A DNA stretch of 38,115 nucleotides from Carex sylvatica (Eukaryota > Streptophyta > Magnoliopsida > Poales > Cyperaceae): the NCBI GenBank assembly GCA_964058845.1, contig CAXKVR010000795.1:1-38115 (forward strand), read 5' to 3'. A program made the position numbers and the translations under genes. Each line of letters opens with the position of its first letter. Positions within the stretch are counted from its first letter, which is position 1. Below the pieces are notes generated by a model, which saw only the letters and a list, made by a program, of their open reading frames with translations, did not search any database and was not told where the DNA came from. Positions 19,359 through 32,100 of this stretch are shown piece after piece.

Positions 19359-20023
19359 GCAGGGTTTTGACTCCAATAATAGCAGATTTATTTTCCAAAT
19401 CCCAATTAGATCGGTCAGCCTGGGCAACGTCTGGGGAAGATCGCATATAATCAGAACCATTAGATTAAAACAACGGCTAGGATTTTTCCTACTCTAATAT
19501 GGAGAGATTTCTAATGAAGGCAAGAGAAATACGGATCTAAGATCATAGAGAAATTAACGGTTACGATTTTAAGTAAACAGAGAATACCTGAGTGTAAACA
19601 GAGAATACCTGAGTGTAGACAGACCGGATCACATGAGATTAACTAAAAATACGAGTTTATCTCAAAATAGGTCATATTCAATTCGGAAATATTTTTTTTG
19701 TAATGGACGGGCCGGCACTATTAATAGAACAGAGTTTACTTCGAGATTCGTGCTTCAGCAAATTTGAACGATTTAGATTTTTCAAAAGCAACTTAAATTT
19801 TGAATATCTTACCTTATTTCCAATTTATATGCTATATATAATGAAAAGAGAACTCTCAGATACACTTAATTGTCGGCTAATTATAAAACCCTACGTAGGA
19901 TTAACGGTCACTTAATTATAAATTTTGCAACCATCTTCCTTACAAAACCCTAAAACCTCTCATTTTTCTTTCTCTGCTTCCTTACACGCTCTCAACTTGA
20001 TCCGTACCTGATCGCTAAACCTA
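19359..20023 (+). promoter_or_regulatory. Upstream region of the third FCP1 gene
   Basis: It contains a two-copy 21-bp tandem repeat (19575-19616, unit AAACAGAGAATACCTGAGTGT). TATA-like TATAAAA lies at 19882-19888 and TATAAAT at 19917-19923. A telo-box (AAACCCTAA, 19945-19953) sits in the likely 5' UTR. Telo-boxes are frequent near starts of genes expressed in dividing plant cells; their use here is inference. Confidence 0.5.
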
Positions 20024-21190
20024 ATGGCGCAAGCCATGATCTCATCCTTTCATGACCCGACCAAATCCATTATTTCATCTGCTATTGTTTCTTCTCCTCC
20101 TAGTTTTCTGTGCAAGAGCAGTATTCCTCTGCTCAACCCCTACAAGAGAACGCTCTTGCTCGGTGTTCACAAAACCATGATCCACGTAACTGAAAAGCTG
20201 CCATCCGATGGCCGGTACAACTTCAAAGTGGATAATTGGGTGAATAAGAAGAAGACGGCCTTGTATGTTATTTTGCGTCCAGGCCTTGACAAATTTCTCA
20301 AAGCTGCCAAGAAGGCATCTTTCGAGATCGTTGCTTTCACCATGTGGCCACAAGGCCTCATATCTGATATACTTGACCGGATTGACCCGTCTCGGCGGAT
20401 AATATCGCACTGCTGGCTGATACAAGACACCCATTCTGGCATGCTAAAAGGAAGGGCGTTGCTTGATCGCACGGTGATGGTAGACCACGAACCAAGAGTT
20501 TACGACAAGTATTGGTCTAATGTTATAAAAGTGAGTCCCTTTTTTGGAGATGCTAATGACTCGGAATTGTGGAGTTTACTTGGCTTTTTTGAGGCCCAGG
20601 TAAATTTTAAGGATCTACGCAATCTTATCCATATTAGTTCGGGTGATCCTCCACTGCTGGGTCTTCCTCTCCCTGACACCACCCGCAAAACACTTTTTCT
20701 CGACCTGGATGAGACGTTAATTTGCCATGTAGACCTACATGAGAAGCCACCTAAGTACTATGACTTCGTTACAGAATGTTGCTACGTTATAAAGCGCCCT
20801 GGCGTGGATCGGCTGCTCCAGGCTGCTGTCAATTATGCATATGAAATTGTCATTTTTACAGCTGGATGCAGAGAATATGCTTCTCCAATCATTGACAAGC
20901 TCGATCCTGCAAGGCTCATCACACACAGATTATATAGAGATTCATGCAAACAAGATTCCCAAGGGAAGCCTGTTAAGGATCTGGCTTTGACTGGCAGGAG
21001 CCTTGGCAGGTGCATCATGGTTGATGACAAATGTTACCGGGTGGTCCCGAGTAAGAATGTCATCATGGTGAAGCCGTTTATGGGTGATATGAAGGATTAT
21101 GAGCTTGACAGGTTGCTCCTGCTTTTCCAGATTGAGAGCAACTATGAAGATCTCCGAGTTGCAGTGGGACGGGTGAATGAATTGTTTTAA
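20024..21190 (+). CDS. Soluble protein with tandem FCP1 domains (dead + active), 388 aa
   Basis: An intronless 388-codon frame, paralogous to the two genes upstream but without their membrane segment; the first 40 residues are Ser-rich and polar. Domain A (about 41-205) is the most decayed: the catalytic aspartates are Gly47 and His49, the motif-IV pair has become VDHEP (153-157), and the motif-III KDL is not visible. Domain B (about 221-385) has DLDET (227-231), EIVIFTA, Lys318 in VKDL and VDD (333-335), with the usual SP after DD replaced by KC. It should bind magnesium and act as a HAD aspartyl-phosphate phosphatase of the SCP/NIF class. Without a membrane anchor it may act in cytosol or nucleus. 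The start is supported by a leader-like 5' region and lack of an upstream in-frame alternative. Confidence 0.92.
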   Translation: MAQAMISSFHDPTKSIISSAIVSSPPSFLCKSSIPLLNPYKRTLLLGVHKTMIHVTEKLPSDGRYNFKVDNWVNKKKTALYVILRPGLDKFLKAAKKASFEIVAFTMWPQGLISDILDRIDPSRRIISHCWLIQDTHSGMLKGRALLDRTVMVDHEPRVYDKYWSNVIKVSPFFGDANDSELWSLLGFFEAQVNFKDLRNLIHISSGDPPLLGLPLPDTTRKTLFLDLDETLICHVDLHEKPPKYYDFVTECCYVIKRPGVDRLLQAAVNYAYEIVIFTAGCREYASPIIDKLDPARLITHRLYRDSCKQDSQGKPVKDLALTGRSLGRCIMVDDKCYRVVPSKNVIMVKPFMGDMKDYELDRLLLLFQIESNYEDLRVAVGRVNELF

Positions 21191-22860
21191 TGAATTAGTG
21201 ATCAAATGCTAGTTAAAATGGTACATATTTCCAAATGTGGCAATTATTAAGGAGAGCTTCATGTGATTTTAAGCTGTTTCTTGTCTTATATCTTTCTTCC
21301 AGTTTTCTTTGGGATGTCATTTAAGCTGTTATGCTGGGTTCTCATCTGAAAATGGAATGACATTTCTGTTGCCTGATACACTTTTATTCTGCTGTTTGTC
21401 ATTGCTCCAATTGATGATGCCAACAATTTTTTTTTTGTACTTTTGATGAAATTTAAAAGAATACTGGTAATTAATTGAATCAGACTATCAGAGAATGACT
21501 ACTACTGAAGCCTCTGTTACTTGGTTATATCACTGGTAATATACATACTTGCATGGCATGATATAAATTGAATGGGTAATACGGTGCCCTAGTCTTCTCT
21601 CCCCATTTTTGCTAAATTGAATTGCCTCAGATGCAATTGCAGTATCTTTGACTTGCTTGTGTCCTGACCAGAAAGGAACTTGGCAACCATGCATGACAAA
21701 TTAATTGACAATTTGCAACAGATTCATGCATGATTGGATGACTGTATCTTTCTCCCGTTATTATAATCACGTAATAAATAAATCCATTTTGGTCATTAAA
21801 TACTAATCATTTTCCAATGTGAATTAATCTAAACGTTTCAATATTATATAGGAGATTATTAAAAAACTTATTATCTTGTCCCCATTATGACAGTGGATAC
21901 AGGAAATAAAATGTGTTCAAAACAATTGTAGTTTGTTACCTTTGAGGAAATGGAGCAGTTTGACTCAAAAAGGTTCCAAACAGGGCAGGAAAGTGTTACT
22001 GCAGGATATGAATTTGCAAAATTAATGTTAAAAATACTTACTAGTTTTACCTGACAGCTTCTGTTTCTAAAAAAAAAAAATTCATACTAGTTGGAGCCTG
22101 TTGTAAATGCTAAATGGGCCGAGTCTGGGCAGAAACCGGGCCACAAGCCCAGATTTTTAATTTACTACAAAACGGACAAAATTTTATCAGATAGGATGGA
22201 AAGGTCCGAAACGGTAAGCACCGTATCTGGTGGGTGGCTAAGCAACGGCTTTGTTGTGCGATAGTTGCACGCGGTCTACAAATAGGCACAGAGGTCATTC
22301 ACATTTCTGTTTTTTAGGGTGCTAAGTGGTAAGTTGCTATGTAGGATTTATATATTATTCACTTATATTAGTTTTTTTTTTCATTTTAAAATTACGTAAG
22401 ATATAGTTAATGTACACGATTCTTTTTGTCTTTAGTAAGAAAAAAATCAAATTCTATACTGAATAAAATTTGAATGATTTTTTCGAAACAATCAAAATTA
22501 TTATCTTTATTATGTACTGATACAAGTGAATTGATGATTTTTAAGATAAATTTTGAGAGTTAAAATTATTTTATTCATTAAAAGACATATCTTATATTAA
22601 AATTAGAAAATACAACCTGATGTTTTTTTTGTGAAGTGGAAGATATCAATTTTAATGAATTATAGCAAATAAAATGGATATAAATTTTTATTTTTTTTAG
22701 AAAAACCTTTAGATAATATTATCAATAAAATATCATTAACAACTAAATTTATTACTACATAACAAGTTTATATTTAATAATTAATAGAAATATTACAAAA
22801 TTATCATGCAAATTAATTAAACCACCAAACCTGCAGATATTAGATAAATCTTCTCATAAG
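21191..22860. other. Intergenic between the third FCP1 gene and PDS5
   Basis: The first few hundred bases are the 3' UTR of the FCP1 gene. Around 22111-22160 there are clustered TGGGCC/GGGCC words (site II-type promoter elements in plants), about 1.05 kb before the PDS5 start. Their target gene is unclear. The rest is AT-rich with no gene recognised. Confidence 0.5.
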
Positions 22861-23190
22861 TATAAAATGAAGAAAAATAGAGCAATTTATATAAATTAAG
22901 TTCACCACTGCTTTGCTAGACCAGGTCTACATCCAATTCTTTGGAGAAGACCAACATATGGTCCAGTCCCGTAATTAATCGAAAAACGGAGGGTTATTAC
23001 CATTATCAGTCGCGAAATCTCAAAACTAGTTGTAAAATCTCCCAAAAACACCAAGCAGCTGCAAGGTTACACCTCTTCGAACTTAAAAACCAAAAAACCC
23101 GACTCGAGCGGGAGGCAAGCGAGAGGAGGAGAAGAGTGAAGAGGAGAGTGAATTCAAAAAATCAAGTGACTCCCGATCTGACGGTCAGAA
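22861..23190 (+). promoter_or_regulatory. Candidate promoter and 5' UTR of PDS5
   Basis: TATAAAA lies at 22861-22867 about 325 bp before the ATG. The last 100 bp is GAGG-rich and leader-like. A 104-codon frame at 22941-23255 overlaps the first exon in another phase and has no family features. Confidence 0.35.
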
Positions 23191-26100
23191 ATGGCCGAAC
23201 AGCAGCTCAGAGAGCTCGGCGAGAAGTTGCAGTCGCCTCCTTCCTCGAAGGATGAGCTAGTCGAGCTGCTCAAGGTAGAGTATCGGTTCTCTTTTGTTGG
23301 TTGATTTTGTAGATCTCTTTGGTCAGATCGATTGGGTTTCTTGTGGCTAGTGATTTTGGAGAGTTTTTGTTAGGCTTTTTGGTGGGTTTTGGTTGTAATT
23401 TCCCGAAGTAGGGTTTCTGTTGTCGTTGGAAAGTTTCGAGTTTGACTCGTTCCGGTGAAAATTAGTGGTTTCTATCACTTTTTTAGTTTGATTCAGAGTT
23501 TGAAGCAGTGGTTTCAATGATAATTTGAAGGTTTTAAGTGGGAAGCTTTGGTTTCTGTGAACTGGAAAATCGAATTCGTGGAGTAGGAACTGTATATACT
23601 GCACAGAGTAAGCTGGGGAAGTGACTTTCAAGTATTTCTGTTAGATGTTATGTTCTGATTAGGTGTTGATGTGGTTTGGTTAAACAGTGCTTTTAGCTTC
23701 TGTGGTTGTTTAGTAGGAAAACTTGTCATCCTGGATGCTTAGTTGATGACTTTGGGTAGTATTGGAGGTTAATTTTAATGGTTTCTGTTCTGATTTTGGT
23801 CACAGGAAGGTTCTTTAGGAAGCTTTTTGTGGTTGAAAATTATATTTCTATGATTGGTTTTCATTAAAGTTGAAGTTCCAAATATGGAGCCAGTCAGGGA
23901 ATCTTCCGTGATTCTGAATTTGTTGTACCATAGTGCACTTTTCTATAGGCATCTCAAGATAGAATCAATTTATCATAAGCAGTGTATGTTTGGAACATTT
24001 TTATTGTAGAGTTATTTTATTTAGCTCCTGGAGTCCCTTGGCTGTGCAAAATTTCCATCTATAATGAACATTTACAGAGAAGTGCTCGGATTTCATAACC
24101 AAGCAAAACAGCCACTTCTTTTCAAAGACAAGGAATAACAAAAGCTATCGCTCATGTTTATCACCGAACACAAACCAGATGAATTCTCAGTTCATGTATT
24201 CTATAGCTTGTTAATTTCGTCAAGCACGGTCAAATTAGCTGGATGTGTCGCATTTAGTGTTTGCAGTACCATAAGTGAGTCTCAGTTCACATATTCTATT
24301 GCTTGTTAATATTGTCAAGCACAGTCAAATTAGTTGGATGTGATTTTGTCGCATTTAGTGTTTGCGGGACCACAAGTGAGTCTCTTCTCTAGAACCAACT
24401 TAACATAAATGATAATATACCAGGTTTTAACAACTTTTAATAGAGCCAGAAAGTGCTAAGCATCCTCAATATGTTCCCAGTAGAGCCTAATGAGTGTATT
24501 GAATTTGTGCAGAAAACAGCCAGTGCCCTGTCAGAAATAGAGCAGTCACCACGCCCCTCGGTGCTTGACTCCTTGAACGATTCCTTTGATGCATTTTCAA
24601 AGCCGGAGCTGCTGAAGCATGAAGATAGTGATGCGAAGGTTATCATTGCTACTTGCATCTGTGAGATCACACGAATCACTGCTCCAGAAGCACCTTACAG
24701 CGACGATGTTTTGAGGGTAACATGATTTCATTTGTTTCCTTGTTGTTTCTTCCTTTCATGTAGAATTAAATAATTACAGGTTTTCCTTGAAAAGTGAAAC
24801 ATACTTGTATTTTTCTTATTAATTCATAACTTGACTACTGGAGATTACTTTTGGCCTTTAATAAAATATGTTATTCTTGTAGTATTCTACAGTATATATG
24901 TGTAAAAAATATTTATCTAACATAGTCCTTTCACCTCTTTTGGCAGGATATGTTTGAAATTATTGTTGGCACTTTTAGCGGGCTAAAGGATTCTAATAGT
25001 GCCACTTTTCCAAGGAGGGTTACCATTCTAGAAACACTCGCTAGATACAGATCGTGTGTTGTGATGCTTGATCTTGATTGCAATGATCTCATAAATGAGA
25101 TGTTTCATAATTTCTTCAGTGTTGTGAGGTACAATTCTAGAACCTAACATATAATCCAATGTCAGATTGGTCTATGATTTTCACTTATGCCTAGTTTTAC
25201 TGTTCACTTTTGTTTTTGGTTACTGTCACAGTGATGATCACTCGCAAAGTGTTGTAAGTGCAATGCAAACAATTATGGTTGTAATTATTGAAGAAAGCGA
25301 AGAGATACAAGAAAACCTTTTGCTTACTATTTTATCTGCTTTGGGCAGAAAAAAGCCTGTCAGTTCCTTTCCTCTCCTTCTATTTGATTACATTCAATTT
25401 TTTTATCTTTTTTTATTTTGGCCTTTATACTTGTGTTGTTTGGACAATCTAGGGTTTTTCTTTGGCTGCAAGGAGGCTTGCCAAGAGTGTTATAGAGAAC
25501 TGTGTAGAAAAGCTTGAGTCACCAATTAAGCAATTTCTCGTCTCATCAATTTCTGGTGAAGGTGCATTCTTGAGCAATACGATTGACCATCATGAAGTCA
25601 TATTTGATCTGTACCAGTCTGGACCCCAGATTCTGACAGGAATAGTTCCGTTTATTACTGGAGAATTACTGGTAAAGCAACCTCGCCACTCTCCCCCACC
25701 CCACCTTCTGCTGCCCTTTTTTTTTTCCACGTCCTGATTCTTATTAAAAAATTTCTACCAGTAGAAGTCTTTAATACAGTGGTGGATCCTTATTATAGGA
25801 TTTTAGTAATGTATCAGTCAGAGCATACAATACCTACAATTTCAGAAATCTTCTTATTTATTATTTATCTAATATTTCCTTATATATTAAGGTACATCTG
25901 TTCCGTTTGGCCTTTACTTAGTTGCATTGCATCCCTTAGCTGAGATGCTTGAAATTTTTTTATCCTTTACTTTGTTGCGAGTCAGAAAAGCAAAGTTTAT
26001 CTATATCTTTTTGTAACTTATAGACAGACAAGCTTGAAGTGCGTAGTAAAGCAGTCGAATTGATAGGGGAGCTAATTTCTCTACCTGGGGTTCCCATCTT

Positions 26101-29100
26101 AGAGTCGTTTCAGCCCCTTTTCTTAGAGTTTTTGAAGCGGTTGACTGATCGAGTAGTTGATTTGCGCATTTCGGTGATTGAGCATTTGAAGAATTGCCTC
26201 ATCTCACACCCTTCTCGGCCTGAAGCTTCTCAAATAATCCGTACATTCTTTTGTCTTCTTTTGCTTTCTCTTTTCATCTATTCTAGCTAGTCAAAGAAGG
26301 GTTTCTTTTATTTGGAAGAGCATTACCCTTCTCTGTTGTAAGCACATGAGAATCTATTGTCTTTGTTAATTAATTAGTATGGGTCACATATGCAGAGGCA
26401 CTCTGTGATAGGTTGTTAGACTTTGATGATAATGTTCGAAAGAAGGTAGTTGCGGCAATTTGTGACGTAGCTCACCATAAGTTTGAAGAAATTCAAGCTG
26501 AGACTATCGAATTAGTTGCAAAGCGACTTCGTGATACATCGGTTTGTTCTCAAAACTTTTGTTTAATTCCAGGAATTAGATTTTTTGCCTTTCGTACAGA
26601 AAATTTTAATGAGAATATTTTGGCTGAGTTGTAGATATCTGTCAAGAAATACACCATGAAGAGGCTTGCTGACATATACCGGCTTTACTGTGAGAAAAGC
26701 ACTGACAGTTCAAAAGATGGCAAGGAATTTGAATGGATACCAGGAAAGATATTGAAGTGTCTCTATGACAAGGATTTTAGGTAGGAGATATATACATTCT
26801 TTCCTAGAAATAAATGTTATGTGTCATAGGAGAAACATATTAAAATTATTCTGATCTCTTTTCTAAAATGTGTTCAGGCCGGAAACAATAGAACTCATTA
26901 TGATTGATTATTTCCCGGGTGAGTTCTCTATTAAGGACAGAGCAAAACACTGGGTAAGGGCTTTTTCCGGTTTTGATAAGATTGAGACAAAGGCCCTCGA
27001 GCAGATTCTAATCCAGAAACAGCGGTTTGCTTTTCACCATAATTCCTTTAATTACGTGGTGTTCTGAAAAGAATAGGTATATAGTGGATTTTAGTGTTGC
27101 TGGCATATGATTTCAGGTTACAGCAGGAGGTGCAAAAGTACCTTGCCCTTAGACAGACATCTCAGGTAATTATTGTCGTTGTCATTGTTATTATCATTTA
27201 TCAATATACTTTGTTTTTGAGTTATTATAGCAAATAATTGTCTTCTTTTTAACTGGCCTATTATTTAATTTGTTAATTCTCTAAATACAGGAAGAGGCAC
27301 ATGATCTTCAGAAGAGAATATCTGTGTGCTTTAGGAGCATGTCCCGTTTATTTCACGATCATTCAAAGGCAGAAGAGAGCTTAATTGCACTCAACCAATT
27401 TAAAGATGCCAATGTTTGGAAATTGCTAAGCACCTTGCTTGATCCAGCCACACCATTCCAACAAGCATGTTCTGTTCGGGTAACTTTTGGTTCTTTTACT
27501 GTTAATCATACTGTTTTTTAAAAGTTTGTACCCTTCATTGTTTTGGTTATTTCTAACAATATTCTTATTTGTGAAGGCTGAATTGCTTAAGATAATTGAT
27601 GAAAAGCACCCATTGCATGAATTCATGAGCATGCTGTCGGCTAGATGCTCTTATCTATTGATAAACAAGGAGCATGTGAAGGAGTTCCTTTCTGTTGCAT
27701 CAGAGGAAAAATCTGCTGGGAATATTGACCTCCTTTCAGCATGCATGAATCTCCTCACTGTAATAACTTCTACTATTCCTTGCAGAACAATCTTGAAGAC
27801 TATACATGTTGGTTTTCAGACTCTTAAGAAGTTCTGTGACTTAATTTTCTAGGTGATTGCTTCTTTCTTTCCTATGCTCTTTTCTGGGTCAGAGGAAGCA
27901 CTTGTAAATCTCATAAAGGAAGACGATGAAATACTGAAAGAAGGTATTGCTCATGTTTTGGCCAAAGCTGGTGGGACCATCCGTGATGAACTAGCTACGA
28001 CATCAAGGTGCAGTACTTGAATTAGTTTTAGAGTTGACAGACAAAATTTTCTTAACCTCTTACAACGTCATTTATGTTGTTCATTTCAGCAGCTCAATTG
28101 ATCTAATTCTAGAGAGGCTGTGTCTGGAAGGAAGCCGGAAACAGGCAAAGTACTCTGTCCATGCCCTGGCTGCTGTTACAAAGGATGATGGTCTCAAGTC
28201 TCTGTCTGTTCTTTACAAGGTTGTGGTTTTTGAAATTCGTGCGAGAAATATCTCATGATAATTATTCTTCTTTGACTGCAACCAGGGGCGGATTCACTCA
28301 TAGTGAATGAGGGTCAATTGACCCCCATTTATTTTCAAAATTTCTGTGCTTACACATAATTTTCTATATAGTTTAGAGTAAAATGCTATGGGTACTGTAA
28401 AATTGACCCTCCATACACAGCATGAAAATTTTATATGGATGACCCTCTATATGTTTTTGACCCCCATACCTTTAAAGTCTGGCTCCTACCCTGACTGCAA
28501 CATTACTCTTTAGTAGCGAAGTTCCTCACTTAGGTATAAATTGATGACACTACCTGATTTCTAGGCCAGATAACAGACAAACTAAAGAGAAGAGGATTTA
28601 TATTTGATTAATGTTGTTCTAATTTATTGGTATCTTTACTTCTTTGGCAGAGGATTGTGGATACATTAGAAGAGAAAGTTCACTTGCCATCTGCGTTGCA
28701 ATCTCTAGGATGTATTGCACAGATTGCGATGCCAATTTTTGAAACAAGAGAAGAAGAAATAGTTGGCTTCTTGAATAGCAAAATACTGGAAAATAGCATT
28801 GTGAGTTTTCTGTTAAATCTTAAAATCAAATTTTCATTATTATGATTTTGCTAGCCTACCCCAACTTGTTTGGGACTACAGGCTTGGTTGTTGTTGATGT
28901 ATGATTTTGCTAGTGAATGATTATTCTTTTCCTTTTCGGGAACAGAAGGCTGACGAAGTTTCTCCTTCCAAGTCCGAATGGAGCGAAAGATCAGAATTTT
29001 GCTCTTTGAAGGTACTGATTTTATTGCTGTCTTCTTGGTCATGTTAAATTGGATAGTAATGCAAACATTCATTCTTGCAGATTTATGGCCTAAAAACTTT

Positions 29101-32100
29101 GGTGAACAGCTATTTGCCTTCTACGGATGCACATGCACGAGAAGGAATTGAGAAGCTTCTCAGACTTCTGAAAAACATTCTCTCATATGGGGATGTTTCT
29201 CCAAATATGATTTCTAGGTATTGAAAAGAGGGTTGTGTAACTTGTAATTGACCATCTGCATTTATTACATTGAGTTAATAATGTTAACAACGGTCAGCGG
29301 AAAACCTTTTGGTAGAAGTATTGAAGGAATTTACTAGTACTACAGTTAGAAGCTGCAGAATACATTTCAGGGGGGGCGGGGGGACTTGCAGCTCTGTACT
29401 GATTTATTTCTTTTCTGATGATATAAAATGGTTGCAGTGCTATTGACAAGGCTCACCTGAGGCTTGCTTCTGCAAAGGCTGTCCTTCGCTTATCGAGGCA
29501 GTGGGATGCACAAATACCATCAGATATCTACTACTTGACTCTGAGGATTTCCCAGGTAATTTAATAATGAACTGAACCAGTGCACTGGACTCAATAATTT
29601 TTTTTGTTTTTGGGACATTGTATAGTTTTTTATTTAATTTATATTCTTTTACCATTTGTTTAAAAGGATGGGAATCCTCAATCAAGAAAGCTGTTCCTTG
29701 GCAAAGTTCATCAATACATAAAAGAAAGAGTATTGGATGCAAAATATGCTTGTTCCTTTCTGCTAAACATCTCCAAGTACCACTCACCAGAATATGAAGA
29801 GGTCAGTACTCACAGTTCCATTTTTAGTATGGTTGTATGCTTTTTGTTCTAATAATTGTCTTCTGCTTACAAGAAGTTTTTGTCAATTTTTTTATTTTTT
29901 TTCTTCTTTCACTTTTTGGTGTTGTCAGTGTAAGCACAACCTACTTGAAGTGGTGCAAATATGCCAACAAGTCAAGATGCGCCAACTCTCAGTGCAAGCC
30001 GACATGAACCTTCTTGTAGCTTACCCAGAGTACATCCTTGCTTATTTGGTACATGCACTTGCTCATGATCCTTCCTGCCCCAAATTTAAGGAGGGCACAG
30101 AAATTGACGCATTTGGGCCCATTTATTGGTATGTCAGTTAATTGTTGTTTCCCCCTTTGTAATAACTTGATGACTGGTTAGGTTAGAACATGTACTGGAA
30201 AAAGCCAACTTCTTTACTTTTAGCTTTTCTCTGTTATTTCTGAAATTATTATTTATCTGAAATTTTATCGGAACTACCAGGCGGCTTTCATTGTTTCTCA
30301 CCGTGCTATTAGCTGGAGATGAAAATACACAAGGTGGCTCAGCTGCAAATAAAGAGAGCTACAAAACAGTTGTCTCAATACTGCATAGTATCAAATCTTC
30401 TCAAGATATAATTGATGCAGATAAGACACAGGTATGTTACAACTCTTACGTGTGGTATATCTATAATGTCTCGTGTCTGGGTACAATAAATGCATGATGA
30501 ATTTATATGTCCTCTTATGAAATAATAAATACAATTTGTGCTCTTTTGTTCAGAGTTTACATGCCATAAGCGACCTTGGTCTTCTCATTGCAAAAAGGTT
30601 GGTCTCTGATGGGACAGAAATTGGTCAAACACAAGCAGTTCCATTGCCTACTCAGCTTTATACAACTCCTGAGAAAAGTGAGCAGGAAAATGGCATGGTG
30701 AGTAATTTTGAGACGTTGATAAAAGTAGATTATTTGCCCATGTTTCTAACATTAAAATAATAAATGCAGGAATGTCTGTTGGTATTGTGAAATCCTAAAT
30801 CCTAATTAGTGGGAAACCTAAGTTGACTTTTTTAATGACTGGTCATTATTATTTTATATTTATTATCTTTTTTTGTGTCTCATGTAGGAGAATAAGCACA
30901 CTTGGTCAGCTGCTGAGAGTGTTATGGCCCATTTTGAGGCTCTTAAAGTTGAAGAAGAGTTGGTATGCATTTTACCCTACAAATGATTTCATAGTTTAGG
31001 CTTACTGGCTGTGATAGGTTCATGTCAGACTGGATCAGGGTGAAGCCTGGCATGGCCTTGAGACTGTTGGGCTGGGCCAGTAAGGTCAGACTGTTGGTAT
31101 TAATAACTCGATTAGACTTGTTGGCCTTATTACACCCGTGAGCAGAGTTTAAGATGGGTTTTATTATCCATTTTGAGTATGGGCATTTTTGGAAATAGCA
31201 ACCTGGCTTTTGTAAGTTGGGTTTCATTTAAGTTAGCATTGTGGGCTTCTTTAGGCCCCAAAGTTTACCAGTTAGTTGCAAATTGGAAAATAGAGAAGGA
31301 AAAGCAAAGAGCAAACAAGAATAAAGAATTAGAAAAGAAAATGAAAAGGAAACTTTCCTCATTTCTTCTCCATTCCCATCTTATCTATTTTGATATTGCA
31401 TGCATGTTACTGTAAATCTGAGACTGAAACCCATAAGACGTTTCTTTGGATTAAATATGGACCTTTTGTGTTAGACATTTTTGAGTCATTAAATCAATAT
31501 TTCAGATTCTTTGAAGTTGGTATAGGAATCATATTTTTTTTTTTCCTATTTAGAAGTTAGAAAGGTTCGTGAGGTTTTGGTTTTATAAGACCTTTTTCCC
31601 CTTTAATATACAGATTGATGATGAATCCCTATTGCCGGTGACGGACAAGGATGGCAATGAGCTGCCCTTGAGCAAAATTCTGAAAATTATCAAAGCCCAG
31701 GGAGCAAAAAGAAAAAAGGCGGCCAAGGAGGAAAAGCCCAAGGACCCCTTTGCATTTGATGGTGAGGACGAAATATTAGGTGTTGTCAGAGAAATTAATT
31801 CGGATAACACAGAGGGGGCCCGAAAGAAAGAATTAGTCTCGAAGAAGAGGCAAATTGAGAAGGGAAGTGCCAGCTCGACCCCTAAAAAGAAAAGATCCGT
31901 TCCTGTGTACCAGTCCCCGCCAAAGAAAACTGAAGAAAAGAAATCGTTTAAAACTGAGAAAGATGTTTCTATGGGGGAAAACAAAAGTTCTGCGTCAACA
32001 AGTTTTGAAGGGAAAAACAAGAGTGTTGATGCCAGGAGCTCAAATGGTTCGGTGAATAAACGCAAGAGGGAAAGCTTCTTGGGTCTAGAAAAGGTAACAT

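Noticed and set aside
22941..23255. 104-codon plus-strand frame before PDS5
   Set aside because: It overlaps PDS5 exon 1 in a different phase; basic Arg/Lys composition reflects GAGG-rich leader DNA.
31583..32065. 160-codon minus-strand frame
   Set aside because: It is the antisense of the Lys/Ser-rich exon 24 of PDS5, whose low complexity removes stops; hydrophobic content is a by-product.
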